From Candidatus Jettenia caeni (GTDB taxonomy: Bacteria; Planctomycetota; Brocadiia; Brocadiales; Brocadiaceae): DNA of 64,000 nt. Positions within the stretch are counted from its first letter, which is position 1. Each line of letters starts with the position of its first letter. Below, in pieces: positions 17,839 to 28,225 of this stretch. Made by a program: the position numbers and the translations under genes. The DNA is taken from NCBI GenBank assembly GCA_000296795.1, contig BAFH01000003.1:1426401-1490400 (forward strand), read 5' to 3'. The notes below the pieces were generated by a model. It did not search any database and was not told the origin of the DNA. It saw only the letters and a list, made by a program, of their open reading frames with translations.

Positions 17839-18435
17839 TTAACTATAAATTTTATCAAAGGTACTACGCAGCGATTGGATGGATTTTTCTGCGGCTTCTA
17901 ACCGTTTTCGTAAACCCAGAATTGCCTTTTCACTAACAAAGGCATTGCTGCCATAATTTAAGGCACCCACAACATGAAGGATATCGAGGGTACTGACAAT
18001 ACCAACGACACGTCCACCATCCTGGATAATAAGCCTATGGATTTTTTTATTATACATAATTTTTGCAAGGCGGTCTATCGTATCGGTGGCCTCTGCCGCA
18101 ATAACATGGGGTGTCATGATGTCTTTTACCGTAGCTTTTCCAAAATCTTTCTCCTTAGCTGCCGTATCGAAGGCCTTTGTTTGTCTTCCATTGGTATCGG
18201 TATAAAACGATCTTTTGCTGCTGAGATCTTGTTTTTTCGTTTTTTCTTTTGTATATCCAAGAATATCAGTTTTTGACACAACCCCTATAGGATTTTCCTT
18301 TCTATCAACGACAGGCACCCCATTAACACGATAGTCGGTAAGGACTTTTATCAGATCACGGATAGACGTTTCCGGATAAACACATACTACCTTTGCTGTC
18401 ATTAAATCTTTTGCCAAGAGTTTATATGTAGCCAT
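17839..18435 (-). CDS. Two-CBS-domain protein
   Basis: About 198 residues from the ATG at 18435, which has GGAGG 8 nt upstream; the ATG at 18441 is too close to that site. CBS domain 1 spans about residues 8-65 (AKDLMTAKVVCVYPETSIRD, NGVPVVDRKENPIGVVS) and CBS domain 2 about 100-160 (VKDIMTPHVIAAEATDTI, IHRLIIQDGGRVVGIVSTLDI). CBS pairs bind adenine nucleotides and act as energy sensors. A C-terminal helix (LRKRLEAAEKSIQSL) could form a coiled coil for dimerisation. It is a stand-alone sensor; its target is unknown. It heads a two-gene transcript with the small exported protein. Confidence 0.85.
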   Translation of the reverse strand: MATYKLLAKDLMTAKVVCVYPETSIRDLIKVLTDYRVNGVPVVDRKENPIGVVSKTDILGYTKEKTKKQDLSSKRSFYTDTNGRQTKAFDTAAKEKDFGKATVKDIMTPHVIAAEATDTIDRLAKIMYNKKIHRLIIQDGGRVVGIVSTLDILHVVGALNYGSNAFVSEKAILGLRKRLEAAEKSIQSLRSTFDKIYS

Positions 18436-18551
18436 AGTCATTTCCTCCTCAAATAAAAATGCCAGAGAGATGGCATTTCAGAGTAATGAAAAATAGATAA
18501 AATCACAGAATTTGCAGGCTCATAGAGTTTCATGTATAGGAATTTCGATTC

Positions 18552-18628
18552 TGTAGGGCAACCCTTTGGGGTTGCTATCCCGGTGCAGGTGTTCAGGCGG
18601 GGAACCAAGGCTAAAGCCTTGCCCTACA
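18552..18628. repeat. Family A palindromic repeat
   Basis: Outer arms TGTAGGGC/GCCCTACA with the same two inner palindromes as at 588-638, but about 25 bp of extra sequence in the middle. It is preceded by the dispersed GTATAGGAATTTC motif near 18534. Confidence 0.8.
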
Positions 18629-18651
18629 TTTTACATACAATGTAATGCTTT

Positions 18652-19524
18652 TTACTTAAATCTATTATCTACTTTTTTACATACTCTTTGCAATAGGATA
18701 TAGGTATTTTTAAATGATTTTTTATCATCTGGATGGTGGGAGAGATACTCATTCAGACATCGAAGTGCGTCCTCATAGTTCTTCTTCGCAAGGTAATTGT
18801 CCAAAAGCAGGATGACGGTACGATTATCATGAGGATTACACCGCAGCGCTTGCTGACAGTATTTCATGGATTCTTCATATTTCATATCGCTATTAGCATT
18901 GTAGGCCTTATACAGAAATAACTCTGAAATAAGTTCTTCATCCCTCATTATTTTCTTTTGGGGATGGTACTTATCTGCGTGCTTGACGATGCCGTCGCTA
19001 TGAGTATGCTCAAAGTAGTATGTTTGTTCATGGGATATTAACACATTGTATATATGTCCAGGAATAAAGACATTTTTAATATCCACATCAAAGTGCCGGC
19101 AGAGAATGGTAAACTGTATTGCGTAAGAAAGGCAGTTTCCTACTTTAAGATTAAGAGTATCTCTGAAATTGTAGCAATCGTTGTATATCCCTTCGCAGGT
19201 ATTTTCTCTTAACCAGTTAAATAGTATCTTTGCCTTTATGAGAGGATCGTTTTCTTTATGGATATCCGTTTCTTGATTAATACGGGAGATGAGAAGATCG
19301 ATTTTTGCCAGATATCCTTGCATCTTCTTACTACTGTTCACACCAGAAGCAATAAGGCATGCCTGCTCAAATGGTATATCCAGCCGGCCATCTTCTATAT
19401 CAGAGAGCAAAGATGTTTCCAGGTCGCCGGAATATTTTTTGCCAGCGTTTTGTACTGATTGGCAACCGGTAAGGCATAGTAATAGTATGATACAAAATCG
19501 TTTTATGAACAAGGAATGGCTCAT
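18652..19524 (-). CDS. Lipoprotein with transglutaminase-like and TPR domains
   Basis: 290 residues. Signal with lipobox LTGC near residues 18-21, so it is anchored to a membrane after export. A transglutaminase-like (papain-fold) domain covers about residues 80-180: the nucleophile Cys is in VGNCLSYAIQF and a His in PGHIYNVLI, followed by an Asp/Glu-bearing strand. From about residue 205 there are two to three TPR repeats (NSDMKYEESMKYCQQALRCN, KKNYEDALRCLNEYLSHHP). Such proteins usually act on peptides or serve as scaffolds. It starts 3 nt after the receiver gene, so the two are one operon and may share a stimulus. Confidence 0.75.
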   Translation of the reverse strand: MSHSLFIKRFCIILLLCLTGCQSVQNAGKKYSGDLETSLLSDIEDGRLDIPFEQACLIASGVNSSKKMQGYLAKIDLLISRINQETDIHKENDPLIKAKILFNWLRENTCEGIYNDCYNFRDTLNLKVGNCLSYAIQFTILCRHFDVDIKNVFIPGHIYNVLISHEQTYYFEHTHSDGIVKHADKYHPQKKIMRDEELISELFLYKAYNANSDMKYEESMKYCQQALRCNPHDNRTVILLLDNYLAKKNYEDALRCLNEYLSHHPDDKKSFKNTYILLQRVCKKVDNRFK

Positions 19525-19527
19525 CAG

Positions 19528-19893
19528 CTACCTTAACCTGGACTTTATCTCATCAAGTAATCTTTCCTGGGTAAATGGTTTTTCCAAAAATGTTAAATTT
19601 GGATCTATTTCAAATATGGTTTTGTATGAACGTGGTGAGAAACTGCTGGCGATAATGACAGGGATAGCAGCGCCTATAGGATTTGACTTTAACTGTTTCA
19701 GAAAGGTATCACCCGTCATTTGGTCAAGGAGTAAATCCAAAATGATAAGGTCTGGCTTATCTTCCTTTATCTTTTCAAATGCTTGTTTTCCATCGAGGGC
19801 TCTCGTGATGGTATAATCGGTGCCTTCAAGCATCATCGTATAAAAAAAGAAAAATTCATTCTCATCCTCTATGATGAGTATTTTTTTACTCAC
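19528..19893 (-). CDS. Single-domain response regulator (CheY-like)
   Basis: 121 residues, receiver domain only. The acidic pocket is IIEDE near the start, the phospho-acceptor Asp is in LIILDLLLDQMTGD (about residue 54), the Thr/Ser switch is in VIIASSF, and the conserved Lys is in FLEKPFT. With no output domain it must act by protein contact or as a phosphorelay step. It is the first gene of an operon with the transglutaminase-like lipoprotein. Its kinase is not adjacent; the orphan kinases at 9406 and 42262 are candidates by proximity only. The gap 19894-20193 upstream, towards treZ, shows no gene. Confidence 0.86.
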   Translation of the reverse strand: MSKKILIIEDENEFFFFYTMMLEGTDYTITRALDGKQAFEKIKEDKPDLIILDLLLDQMTGDTFLKQLKSNPIGAAIPVIIASSFSPRSYKTIFEIDPNLTFLEKPFTQERLLDEIKSRLR

Positions 19894-20193
19894 ATTGAAC
19901 TCCGTTTTGCTTATGATCCATTTTCTTTGGGAATTTCAATTATCTTATAATTCCCGGAGAAAAGAATTGAAGTAAGGATAAAAGGGACGTAAGATGATTT
20001 TAATGAGTGGTAAATAACCCGAACCGTAAAAGTTTAAGAATAACATCTCCTGTCCTGGTCAAAAGGATACCATCAAATGAATGCATAAAGCAAGAGATTT
20101 TCAGGTTACTCCATAAACAGGTTTCCTTTTTTATTTCTCCGGTAAATTGTATCATGAAAGGGTTATTGGCAGGGGGAAGAAAGGCGTAACACT

Positions 20194-22020
20194 ATGAGGA
20201 TTGGAATACATCGTTCAGGAAATAAAGGTTATGAATTTACCGTCTGGGGCCCTTTTCTGAAAACGGTATCATTAAAAATGGTTTCTCCGTATCAGAAAAA
20301 TATTCCCATGGAAAAGGACCAGAGAGGATACTGGAAGGCAATGGTTGAAGAAGTGACTCAAAATATTTCTTATTATTACCGCCTTGATGATGAAAGGGAT
20401 AGACCCGATCCGGCTTCTCACTTTCAGCCGGAAGGGGTGCATGGTCCTTCTCAGGTTATTGATCATTCTTTTCACTGGCAGGATGAACACTGGCGTGGGA
20501 TTGATCCCGTTGAGATGATACTGTATGAAGTCCATGTGGGAACATTTACACCAGAGGGAACCTTTGATGCAGTAATCCAGCGCCTTGATGATCTGCGGGA
20601 TCTGGGGGTAAATGCCCTGGAAATAATGCCAATCGCACAGTTTCCTGGTGAAAGAAATTGGGGATATGATGGGGTTTATCCCTATGCAGTCCAGAACTCA
20701 TACGGAGGCCCGGAAGGACTTAAACGGCTTGTGAATGAGTGCCATAAAAAAGGAATCTCAGTTGTCCTTGATGTTGTTTACAATCACATGGGGCCTGAGG
20801 GGAATTATCTCAGGGAATACGGTCCTTACTTTACCGATAAGTATAAAACGCCCTGGGGAGATGCAATAAATTTTGATGATGCATATTCTTATGAGGTAAG
20901 AAATTTTTTTATAGAAAATGCCCTTCACTGGTTCAGACATTATCACATAGATGCCCTTCGTCTGGATGCAGTTCATGCTATTTTCGACAGAGAAGCGAAG
21001 CACTTTCTTCACGAGCTTTCAGAAAGGGTTGAAGGATTCTCGCTCCAGGCGGGAAGAAGATTCTATCTTATAGCGGAAAGTGATCTGAACGATTCCCGTG
21101 TTGTAGTGTCAAGGGAACTTGGGGGACACGGTATGGACGGAGTGTGGTGTGATGATTTTCATCACTCACTCCACACCCTTCTTACGGGAGAAAACCAGGG
21201 CTATTACCTCGATTTTGGGAAGATTGAGCACCTTGTAAAATCTATAAGGGAGGGGTTCGTCTATTCAGGAGAATATTCGGAGTTCAGGAAGAGGAATCAC
21301 GGTAATTCATCAAAGAATGTGCCTGCAACGCGCATAGCAGTCTTCTCGCAAAACCATGATCAGATAGGGAACAGGATGCTTGGTGAAAGGCTCAGTGCCC
21401 TTGTGCCGTATGAGGCTCTTAAACTTGCGGCGGGAATGGTTCTTCTTTCACCGTATATTCCCCTTCTCTTTATGGGCGAAGAATATGGAGAGAGTTCACC
21501 ATTCCTTTACTTTGTAAGCCATTGCGACCCTGCCCTTGTTGAAGCGGTGAGGAAAGGGAGGAAAGAGGAATTCGGTGATTTCAAGTGGAAGGAAGAACCG
21601 CCCGATCCGCAAAGCAGAGAGACCTTTCTGAAATCAAAACTGCATTGGGAAAAGAGAACCGAAGGCAGTGGGAAGGTTTTATTGGACTTTTATAAGTATG
21701 TAATAATGTTACGGAGGACAGTTCCGGCTCTTTCATATCTTGATAAAAAAAATCTTGCTGTGGATGGTGTTGAAGAGGATAAGATTATCTTTATGCGGAG
21801 ATGGAAAGATTCAAGTCATGTATTTCTCATCTTCAATTTTAACAGCATTGATGTAAAGTTTACATCCGTATTTCCCAAAGGAATATGGATTAAGATACTG
21901 GATTCTTCAGAAAAGATGTGGAACGGGCCTGGTTCATTGCTCACAAAAGAACTCAATCCTGAGCAGGAAATAATTATAAAGGGGCATAGTTTGGTTCTGT
22001 ATAGAAACGAAAATCTCTGA
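20194..22020 (+). CDS. treZ: Malto-oligosyltrehalose trehalohydrolase
   Basis: 608 residues, GH13. TreZ cuts the alpha-1,4 bond next to the terminal trehalose unit that TreY has made on a maltooligosaccharide, releasing free trehalose. An N-terminal CBM48-like domain (YEFTVWGPFLKTVSLKM, about 10-90) precedes the barrel, which opens with ILYEVHVGTFTPEGTFDA-type sequence. Catalytic regions are DVVYNHMGPEGNY, ALRLDAVHAI (nucleophile Asp), LIAESDLND (acid Glu) and FSQNHDQIGNR (transition-state Asp). It is the first of six plus-strand glucan genes; treY, its partner, is the last. A long repeat-filled gap (22021-22897) separates it from glgE, so it may have its own transcript. Confidence 0.93.
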   Translation: MRIGIHRSGNKGYEFTVWGPFLKTVSLKMVSPYQKNIPMEKDQRGYWKAMVEEVTQNISYYYRLDDERDRPDPASHFQPEGVHGPSQVIDHSFHWQDEHWRGIDPVEMILYEVHVGTFTPEGTFDAVIQRLDDLRDLGVNALEIMPIAQFPGERNWGYDGVYPYAVQNSYGGPEGLKRLVNECHKKGISVVLDVVYNHMGPEGNYLREYGPYFTDKYKTPWGDAINFDDAYSYEVRNFFIENALHWFRHYHIDALRLDAVHAIFDREAKHFLHELSERVEGFSLQAGRRFYLIAESDLNDSRVVVSRELGGHGMDGVWCDDFHHSLHTLLTGENQGYYLDFGKIEHLVKSIREGFVYSGEYSEFRKRNHGNSSKNVPATRIAVFSQNHDQIGNRMLGERLSALVPYEALKLAAGMVLLSPYIPLLFMGEEYGESSPFLYFVSHCDPALVEAVRKGRKEEFGDFKWKEEPPDPQSRETFLKSKLHWEKRTEGSGKVLLDFYKYVIMLRRTVPALSYLDKKNLAVDGVEEDKIIFMRRWKDSSHVFLIFNFNSIDVKFTSVFPKGIWIKILDSSEKMWNGPGSLLTKELNPEQEIIIKGHSLVLYRNENL

Positions 22021-22897
22021 TAATGAATTTATGGCAAAAAGCATCTGTTTTTCGAAAATGTATGAACGAAAATGCTCTTTACTGTTTGACTGATAGGCCC
22101 GAAGGGCTGGAAGTGTATAGACAGGGATGAAGTTCCTGAAAAAAGCAATACTACAACGACAGCCCCAAAGGGGCGAAGGAAAAGGAGTATGCTATCAAGA
22201 GAATAATCTTCTTCTACCCTTTCGGGGCTAGTTTGATTGTATAGGAATTTTCATTTTATTTAAATAGGGTGTGGTAACTCCTACACTGTCAATAGAATTC
22301 ATGATAATAGGGCTGTGTCATTGCGAGGGTATTGTCCGAAGCAATCCCTTGAATATTTCAAAAGAGATTGCTTCGGGAAAATACCCCCTCGCAATGACAA
22401 ATACAAGAGAGTCTGTTATTATAAATTAAGTTGACAGTGTAGTAGGGCGGATTAAGCGATAGCGAATCCGCCTTTTCTGGAAATAGTAATGGTGGATTCG
22501 GCGTAAAAACTAACGCCTTAATCCACCCTTATATGTTATGGTGTATAGGAATTTCAAAGCGATTCTGTAGTGGCAAGGCGCGCCTTGCCACTCCTGTTAT
22601 AAAAGTTGCTGAAGGCCTAATTTAGCGTTAAGGAATTTCAATTCTGTAGGGCAACCTTTAGGGTTGCCTGGCAAGGCTAAACAGGCTGGCCGAGAATACT
22701 TTCACACGACAAATCCTATACTATATGTTGACAAAATATTAGCACGGCAACAATAATTAGTATGGCATTTGTGAGTCAATTGAATTCTCGAACAGCCTGT
22801 AAAGCCTCGCCCTACATTATGATCTATGTAACTACAGAGTGAGAGAACAATGGCCAGGAGTGTTTCTCTTTAAGTTACTTATACAGGGTAAATCCTT
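22021..22897. repeat. Repeat island between treZ and glgE
   Basis: About 880 bp without a gene and holding at least six repeat families. These are a GCCCCAAAGGGGC/CCCTTTCGGGGC palindrome (about 22153-22229), the GTATAGGAATTTC motif (22240, 22540), the ATTGCGAGGG inverted repeat (22320-22395), a GTAGGGCGGATTAAGCG repeat with a distant arm (22442-22529), a GGCAAGGCGCGCCTTGCC palindrome (about 22573-22590) and a family A repeat split by a 120-bp MITE (22645-22816). Confidence 0.8.
22681..22800. mobile_element. 120-bp MITE, copy 1, inside a family A repeat
   Basis: The ends ACAGGCTGGCCGAGAAT and, inverted, ACAGGCTGTTCGAGAAT match the IS1182 ends at 11776/13643. There is no coding capacity. The element sits in the TAAA loop of a palindrome: flanks read GGCTAA on the left and AAAGCC on the right, implying a 2-bp AA duplication. 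It is about 90 percent alike to copy 2 at 35942. Confidence 0.82.
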
Positions 22898-24883
22898 ATG
22901 CAAACTGATGGAAGAAGAAGAGTTATTATTGAAAATATAAAACCAGAGATAGCATGCGGCCGCTTTTCTGTTAAGAGAATTATTGGGGAAAAGGTAGTTG
23001 TTACAGCGGATGTTTTTTCTGATGGCCACGATGCTGTATGGGCAAATGTTTTATACCGGGGGCCTGAAGATAATGCATGGAGAGATATTCCCATGCAGTT
23101 TAAGGAAAATGACCGGTGGGAAGGGAATTTTGTTGTTGAAAAGATAGGAATGTATTTCTATACCGTTGAAGGCGGTATTGATTATTTCAAAACCTGGCAG
23201 AATGATCTTAAAAAGAAATTTGATGCTCATCAGGATATAAAAATTGATATTTCCTCAGGGATACAATATATTGAAGAGGCATCAAAAAGAGCTTCAGAAG
23301 ATGATAAAAAAAAGCTATGGGGATATATTGATTTTTTAGAAAGAGAAGAAAACAGAGAAAAGATCGTCTCCGTTATCCTGACCAAAGAACTTACCGGCCT
23401 GATGCATACCTATAAGGACAGGAGATTTGTTACAAACTATAGAAATGTGTTGACGATTGTGGTCGACAGATCAAAAGCCCTTTTTAGTACCTGGTATGAA
23501 CGATTCCCAAGATCATGTTCTTCAGAACCTAATACCCATGGAACGTTGAAAGATTGTGAAACCATTCTGCCGGAAATAGCCGAAATGGGATTTGATGTCT
23601 TCTATTTGCCGCCTGTTCATCCGATAGGAAAAACAAATCGCAAAGGTAAGAATAATTCCACGATAACTGATGTTAACGACGTAGGAAGCCCGTGGGCAAT
23701 AGGATCTCATGAAGGCGGCCATAAATCTATTCATCCACAGCTTGGAACTATCGAAGATTTTGAGCGTTTGATACAGAAAGCTAAAGATCATGGTATAGAA
23801 ATTGCTATGGATTTAGCATTCCAATGTTCACCCGATCATCCTTATGTTAAGGAGCATCCGGAGTGGTTCAAATGGCGGCCTGATGGTTCAGTACAGCATG
23901 CTGAGAACCCACCGAAGAAATACGAGGATGTATTGCCTTTAAACTTTGAGACGGAGCATTGGTTCCCGTTATGGGAGGAGTTGAGGAGTATTGTGATTTT
24001 CTGGATAGAAAAAGGTATCTCCATATTCAGGGTTGATAATCCCCATACGAAACCGTTTGCTTTTTGGGAGTGGCTGATAAAAGAGATAAAGAACAGGCAC
24101 CCTCATGTTTTATTCCTTTCCGAAGCATTTACAAGGCCAAAGGTTATGTATTATCTTGCCAAACTTGGATTTACACAATCTTACACCTACTTTACCTGGA
24201 GGAATACAAAGAAAGAACTTATCCAATACAGTACCGAACTTACCCAAACAGAGGTCAGAGAGTATTTCAGGCCTAACTTCTGGCCTAATACGCCCGATAT
24301 TCTGCCTGAATACCTCCAGTATGGAGGCACGCCGGCTTTTATGATACGACTTGTTCTTGCTGCAACGTTATCATCAAGCTACGGCATTTTTGGTCCCGCT
24401 TTTGATCTCTGTGTTCATGAGGCAATTCCCGGAAAGGAAGAGTACCTTAACTCAGAGAAATATGAGATACGATACTGGTATTGGGATAAACCAGGGAATC
24501 TTAAAGATTTTATTGCACGGGTTAATCGTATACGGAGGGGAAATTCTGCGCTTCAGACCATCTCAAATTTACAGTTTTGTGAAACAGACAATGATTACCT
24601 CCTCTCGTATGAGAAGGCAACAGAAGACCTTTCCAACATACTTCTGATAGTGGTAAATCTTGATGCTTATCACACACAGTCTGGATTTGTAAGGGTTCCT
24701 ATAGACAAGTTTGGCATAGAGAAGAGCCAGCCGTACCTGGTGCATGATCTGTTGAGTGACGATACCTATATATGGCAGGGTGAAAAGAACTATGTAGAGC
24801 TTAATCCCGGCACTCTTCCTGTCCGTATATTCAAGATAAGAAAGAGATTAAGAAAAGAGATTGACTTTGATTATTTCATGTGA
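22898..24883 (+). CDS. glgE: Maltose-1-phosphate maltosyltransferase
   Basis: 661 residues, GH13_3 type. GlgE transfers maltose from alpha-maltose-1-phosphate to the non-reducing ends of alpha-1,4-glucans. The N-terminal domain (about 1-100, with GRFSVKRIIGEKVVVTADVF and DGHDAVWA) is diagnostic of GlgE. The barrel shows FYLPPVHPIGKTNRKGKNN, IAMDLAFQCSPDHPY, IFRVDNPHTKPF (nucleophile Asp) and FLSEAFTRPKVM (acid Glu). The start ATG follows an AGGG site. The donor is made by the maltokinase half of the next gene, 9 nt downstream, so the pair is a functional unit. A MITE about 100 bp upstream may supply promoter elements. Confidence 0.94.
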   Translation: MQTDGRRRVIIENIKPEIACGRFSVKRIIGEKVVVTADVFSDGHDAVWANVLYRGPEDNAWRDIPMQFKENDRWEGNFVVEKIGMYFYTVEGGIDYFKTWQNDLKKKFDAHQDIKIDISSGIQYIEEASKRASEDDKKKLWGYIDFLEREENREKIVSVILTKELTGLMHTYKDRRFVTNYRNVLTIVVDRSKALFSTWYERFPRSCSSEPNTHGTLKDCETILPEIAEMGFDVFYLPPVHPIGKTNRKGKNNSTITDVNDVGSPWAIGSHEGGHKSIHPQLGTIEDFERLIQKAKDHGIEIAMDLAFQCSPDHPYVKEHPEWFKWRPDGSVQHAENPPKKYEDVLPLNFETEHWFPLWEELRSIVIFWIEKGISIFRVDNPHTKPFAFWEWLIKEIKNRHPHVLFLSEAFTRPKVMYYLAKLGFTQSYTYFTWRNTKKELIQYSTELTQTEVREYFRPNFWPNTPDILPEYLQYGGTPAFMIRLVLAATLSSSYGIFGPAFDLCVHEAIPGKEEYLNSEKYEIRYWYWDKPGNLKDFIARVNRIRRGNSALQTISNLQFCETDNDYLLSYEKATEDLSNILLIVVNLDAYHTQSGFVRVPIDKFGIEKSQPYLVHDLLSDDTYIWQGEKNYVELNPGTLPVRIFKIRKRLRKEIDFDYFM

Positions 24884-24895
24884 GGTGACTCGTTG

Positions 24896-27800
24896 ATGAA
24901 TCAGAAAGAAATATATTTCGAAGACGATCCCTTTTGGTACAAAGATGCCATCATATATGAGCTTCATATAAAAGCCTTTTACGACTCCAATAGTGATGGA
25001 ATCGGGGACTTTAGAGGTCTTACGGAAAAGTTGGATTACCTGGAAAATCTTGGTATAACCGCTCTATGGCTTCTTCCCTTTTATCCGTCTCCCCTTAAGG
25101 ATGATGGGTATGATATAGCAAATTACTTCGGCGTTCATCCTGACTATGGTTTATTAAGAGAATTTAAGGAATTTATCAAAGAAGCCCACCGGCGAGGCAT
25201 AAGGGTTATTACAGAACTTGTCCTCAACCATACCTCAGAACAGCACTCATGGTTTCAAATGGCGAGGAAGGCGAAACAGAGTTCGACACTGTGGAATTTT
25301 TACGTTTGGAACGATACCTCAGAAAAATATAACGATGCAAGGATAATATTCAAGGATTTTGAACACTCGAATTGGGCATGGGATCCGGTGGCGAAAGCTT
25401 ACTATTGGCATCGCTTTTATTCACATCAGCCTGATTTAAATTATGATAACCCTCATGTGCAGAAAAAAATGCTCAGGGTTATTGATTACTGGTTGGATAT
25501 GGGTGTTGACGGATTGCGTTTAGATGCCGTTCCTTATCTTTTTGAAAGAGAGGGAACCAATTGTGAAAATTTGCCGGAAACTCATCAATTTCTGAAAAAG
25601 CTCAGGGCACATGTTGACAGTAATTTCAAAAATAAAATGCTCCTTGCTGAAGCAAACCAGTGGCCGGAGGACGCTGTGGCCTACTTTGGAAATGGGGACG
25701 AGTGCCATATGTCTTTTCATTTTCCTCTGATGCCCAGGCAGTTTATGGCCCTCTGGATGGAAGACAGATTTCCCTTAATTGACATCCTCGAACAGACGCC
25801 ATCAATACCAGAAATGTGCCAATGGGCGCTCTTTTTAAGAAATCACGATGAACTTACCCTTGAGATGGTAAGTGATGAAGAAAGAGATTATATGTACAGG
25901 GTGTATGCAAGAGATCCGATTGCAAGGATAAACCTCGGTATTCGGCGCCGTCTTGCTCCACTGCTCGGAAACAACAGAAGGAAGATGGAGCTTATGAATA
26001 TTCTTTTGTTTTCCCTTCCCGGAACTCCTATTATTTACTATGGAGATGAGATCGGAATGGGAGATAACTACCATCTTGGTGACAGGAATGGTGTAAGAAC
26101 GCCCATGCAGTGGAATATAGACAGAAATGCCGGTTTTTCGAGAGCAAATCCTCAAAAACTGTATCTGCCGATCATTATGGACCCGGAGTATCACTACGAG
26201 GCTGTCAATGTAGAGAGTCAGGAGAAGAATCAAGCATCTTTTCTCTGGTGGATGAAAAGAGTTATTGCCATGCGGAAGCGTTTTAAGGCATTTGGAAGGG
26301 GAAATATTGAGTTCTTATTTCCCGATAATCCAAAAGTATTTGCATTTCTGCGCCGATATCAGGAGGAGAATATCCTTGTGGTAGTAAATCTCTCACGGTT
26401 TTCTCAGTTGGTAGAACTTGATTTATCGAAATTTTCGGGGTATTTCCTTAAAGATGCATTCAGTGGCAATAAATTTCCTAAAATAAAGGATTCTCCCTAT
26501 ATCCTTACCCTTGGCCGTCATGACTATTACTGGTTTGTGGTGCAAAAAGAAGAAGAAGGCGTGAAGTTTAAAAAGATCCGGACTATTCCGGAGTTACAGG
26601 TAAGCGGAAGCTGGGAAACGGTCTTTAAAGGAAAGACAAAAGAAAAGTTACAAGGAGAGTGTTTGTCTTCTTATCTGGCGGGATGCCGATGGTTTGGTGG
26701 TAAATCAGAAGAGATACAGGAGATTAAAATTATCGAGGATATTCCGATTCGGGAAAATACCTATGCTACACAGATTCTCTTGCTTGAAGTGAGATATACC
26801 GCACGGTTATCTGATACCTATCTTTTACCACTTTCTTTTTCATCCGGAGACAAGGCAGAAAGCATTGTCGTGGAAAATTTTTCTGCAGTAGTCGCTCACA
26901 TTAAAGGTGAAAATTTTGAAGGAATTATCTACGATAGTATCTATGATGAAGAGTTCCGGAAACATCTTCTTTGGATATTTGCAAGAAGACTTACTATTCG
27001 CGGACTTCAGGGACAGCTTATCGGCTATACCGGAAAGGCCTTTAAAAAGTACAAACTCAAAGAGCTCTTTTTAGAAAAACCCCAGGTTCTTAAAGCAGAA
27101 CAGAGTAATTCATCTCTTCTTTACGGTAAGTCGCTCTTTTTAAAACTTTACCGGCGACTTGATGAAGGCATAAACCCCGAACTGGAAATTGGAAAGTTCC
27201 TTACCGAGAAGGTTCCTTTTACCCATGTCCCGCCATTCGCAGGGGCAATAGAGTATAGAAGACAAGGTTCCGAGCCAATGGTTATTGGCATGCTTCAGGC
27301 ATTTGTCCCTCACGAGGGAGATGCATGGACATACACGCTTGATTGGGTGGAAAGATATTTTGACAAGGTTCTTGCGAAAAGGACTGAAATTCAGGAAATA
27401 CCAAAAGTGCCAATGTCTTTTTTAGAGATTGCTTTCCAACAAATACCAGTACCTCTTCAGGAATTGATGGAAGGTGTGAACCTTCAGATGATATCACTTC
27501 TGGGAAAAAGAACCGCTGAGCTTCACGTATCGCTTTCTTCTGAGAGAGAAGATCCGGATTTTACGCCCGAACCCTTTTCAGTCCTTTATCAACGATCTCT
27601 TTATCAATCCATGCAGGCCCTTACAAAAAGAGTTTTTGGGCTTCTGAGAAGAAATATAAAGAATTTGCCAGACTATATAAAAGTGTCTGCCAATGAGATG
27701 TTAAATTCCGAAAAAAAGATAATGGAACGCTTCGGCGCCCTCTTAAAAATCAAAATGCCAGCAATGAAAATAAGAGTTCATGGTGATTATCATTTGGGGC

Positions 27801-28225
27801 AAGTTCTCTATACAGGAAATGATTTTATTATCATTGATTTTGAAGGAGAACCCGAAAGGCCTTTAAGTGAAAGAAGATTAAAGAAATCGTCATTAGTAGA
27901 CGTTGCTGGTATGATACGGTCCTTTCATTACGCAACGCATAGCGCCCTTATGAAACACTCATCCATAAGGCGGGAAGACATCCCTGTGCTGGAGCCCTGG
28001 GCGGATTTGTGGTACCGGTATGTCGGAGGCGCTTTTTTAAAATCATATTACGATACTGTAGAAAATACCTCTTTTATCCCAAAGGATAAAGAAGTGTTTG
28101 GTGTCTTGCTCAGAGCCTTCCTTTTAGAGAAGGCAGTGTATGAACTCGGATATGAATTAAATAACCGCCCTGAATGGGTAATCATTCCCCTGAGAGGAAT
28201 AAAACATCTGCTGGAGATACAATAA
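24896..28225 (+). CDS. treS: Trehalose synthase/maltokinase fusion
   Basis: 1109 residues from the ATG at 24896; a TTG at 24893 is also possible, both served by GAGGTG. Residues 1 to about 555 are TreS, which isomerises trehalose and maltose: [61 protein letters not shown] and [13 protein letters not shown]. From about 580 the protein is a maltokinase (Pep2/Mak) with CRWFGGK, a kinase-like fold and [14 protein letters not shown], then [18 protein letters not shown]. The fusion converts trehalose to maltose-1-phosphate, the substrate of GlgE encoded just upstream. The stop overlaps the glgB start (TAATG), so translation is coupled. Confidence 0.94.
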   Translation: MNQKEIYFEDDPFWYKDAIIYELHIKAFYDSNSDGIGDFRGLTEKLDYLENLGITALWLLPFYPSPLKDDGYDIANYFGVHPDYGLLREFKEFIKEAHRRGIRVITELVLNHTSEQHSWFQMARKAKQSSTLWNFYVWNDTSEKYNDARIIFKDFEHSNWAWDPVAKAYYWHRFYSHQPDLNYDNPHVQKKMLRVIDYWLDMGVDGLRLDAVPYLFEREGTNCENLPETHQFLKKLRAHVDSNFKNKMLLAEANQWPEDAVAYFGNGDECHMSFHFPLMPRQFMALWMEDRFPLIDILEQTPSIPEMCQWALFLRNHDELTLEMVSDEERDYMYRVYARDPIARINLGIRRRLAPLLGNNRRKMELMNILLFSLPGTPIIYYGDEIGMGDNYHLGDRNGVRTPMQWNIDRNAGFSRANPQKLYLPIIMDPEYHYEAVNVESQEKNQASFLWWMKRVIAMRKRFKAFGRGNIEFLFPDNPKVFAFLRRYQEENILVVVNLSRFSQLVELDLSKFSGYFLKDAFSGNKFPKIKDSPYILTLGRHDYYWFVVQKEEEGVKFKKIRTIPELQVSGSWETVFKGKTKEKLQGECLSSYLAGCRWFGGKSEEIQEIKIIEDIPIRENTYATQILLLEVRYTARLSDTYLLPLSFSSGDKAESIVVENFSAVVAHIKGENFEGIIYDSIYDEEFRKHLLWIFARRLTIRGLQGQLIGYTGKAFKKYKLKELFLEKPQVLKAEQSNSSLLYGKSLFLKLYRRLDEGINPELEIGKFLTEKVPFTHVPPFAGAIEYRRQGSEPMVIGMLQAFVPHEGDAWTYTLDWVERYFDKVLAKRTEIQEIPKVPMSFLEIAFQQIPVPLQELMEGVNLQMISLLGKRTAELHVSLSSEREDPDFTPEPFSVLYQRSLYQSMQALTKRVFGLLRRNIKNLPDYIKVSANEMLNSEKKIMERFGALLKIKMPAMKIRVHGDYHLGQVLYTGNDFIIIDFEGEPERPLSERRLKKSSLVDVAGMIRSFHYATHSALMKHSSIRREDIPVLEPWADLWYRYVGGAFLKSYYDTVENTSFIPKDKEVFGVLLRAFLLEKAVYELGYELNNRPEWVIIPLRGIKHLLEIQ

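Noticed and set aside
20007-20189. Short plus-strand frame of 60 codons before treZ
   Set aside because: No ribosome site, no recognisable motif, and composition like the surrounding leader.
25835-26233. Open frame of 132 codons opposite the trehalose synthase gene
   Set aside because: Lies wholly antisense to a highly conserved enzyme, has no ribosome site or recognisable motif, and is the expected shadow of codon bias.
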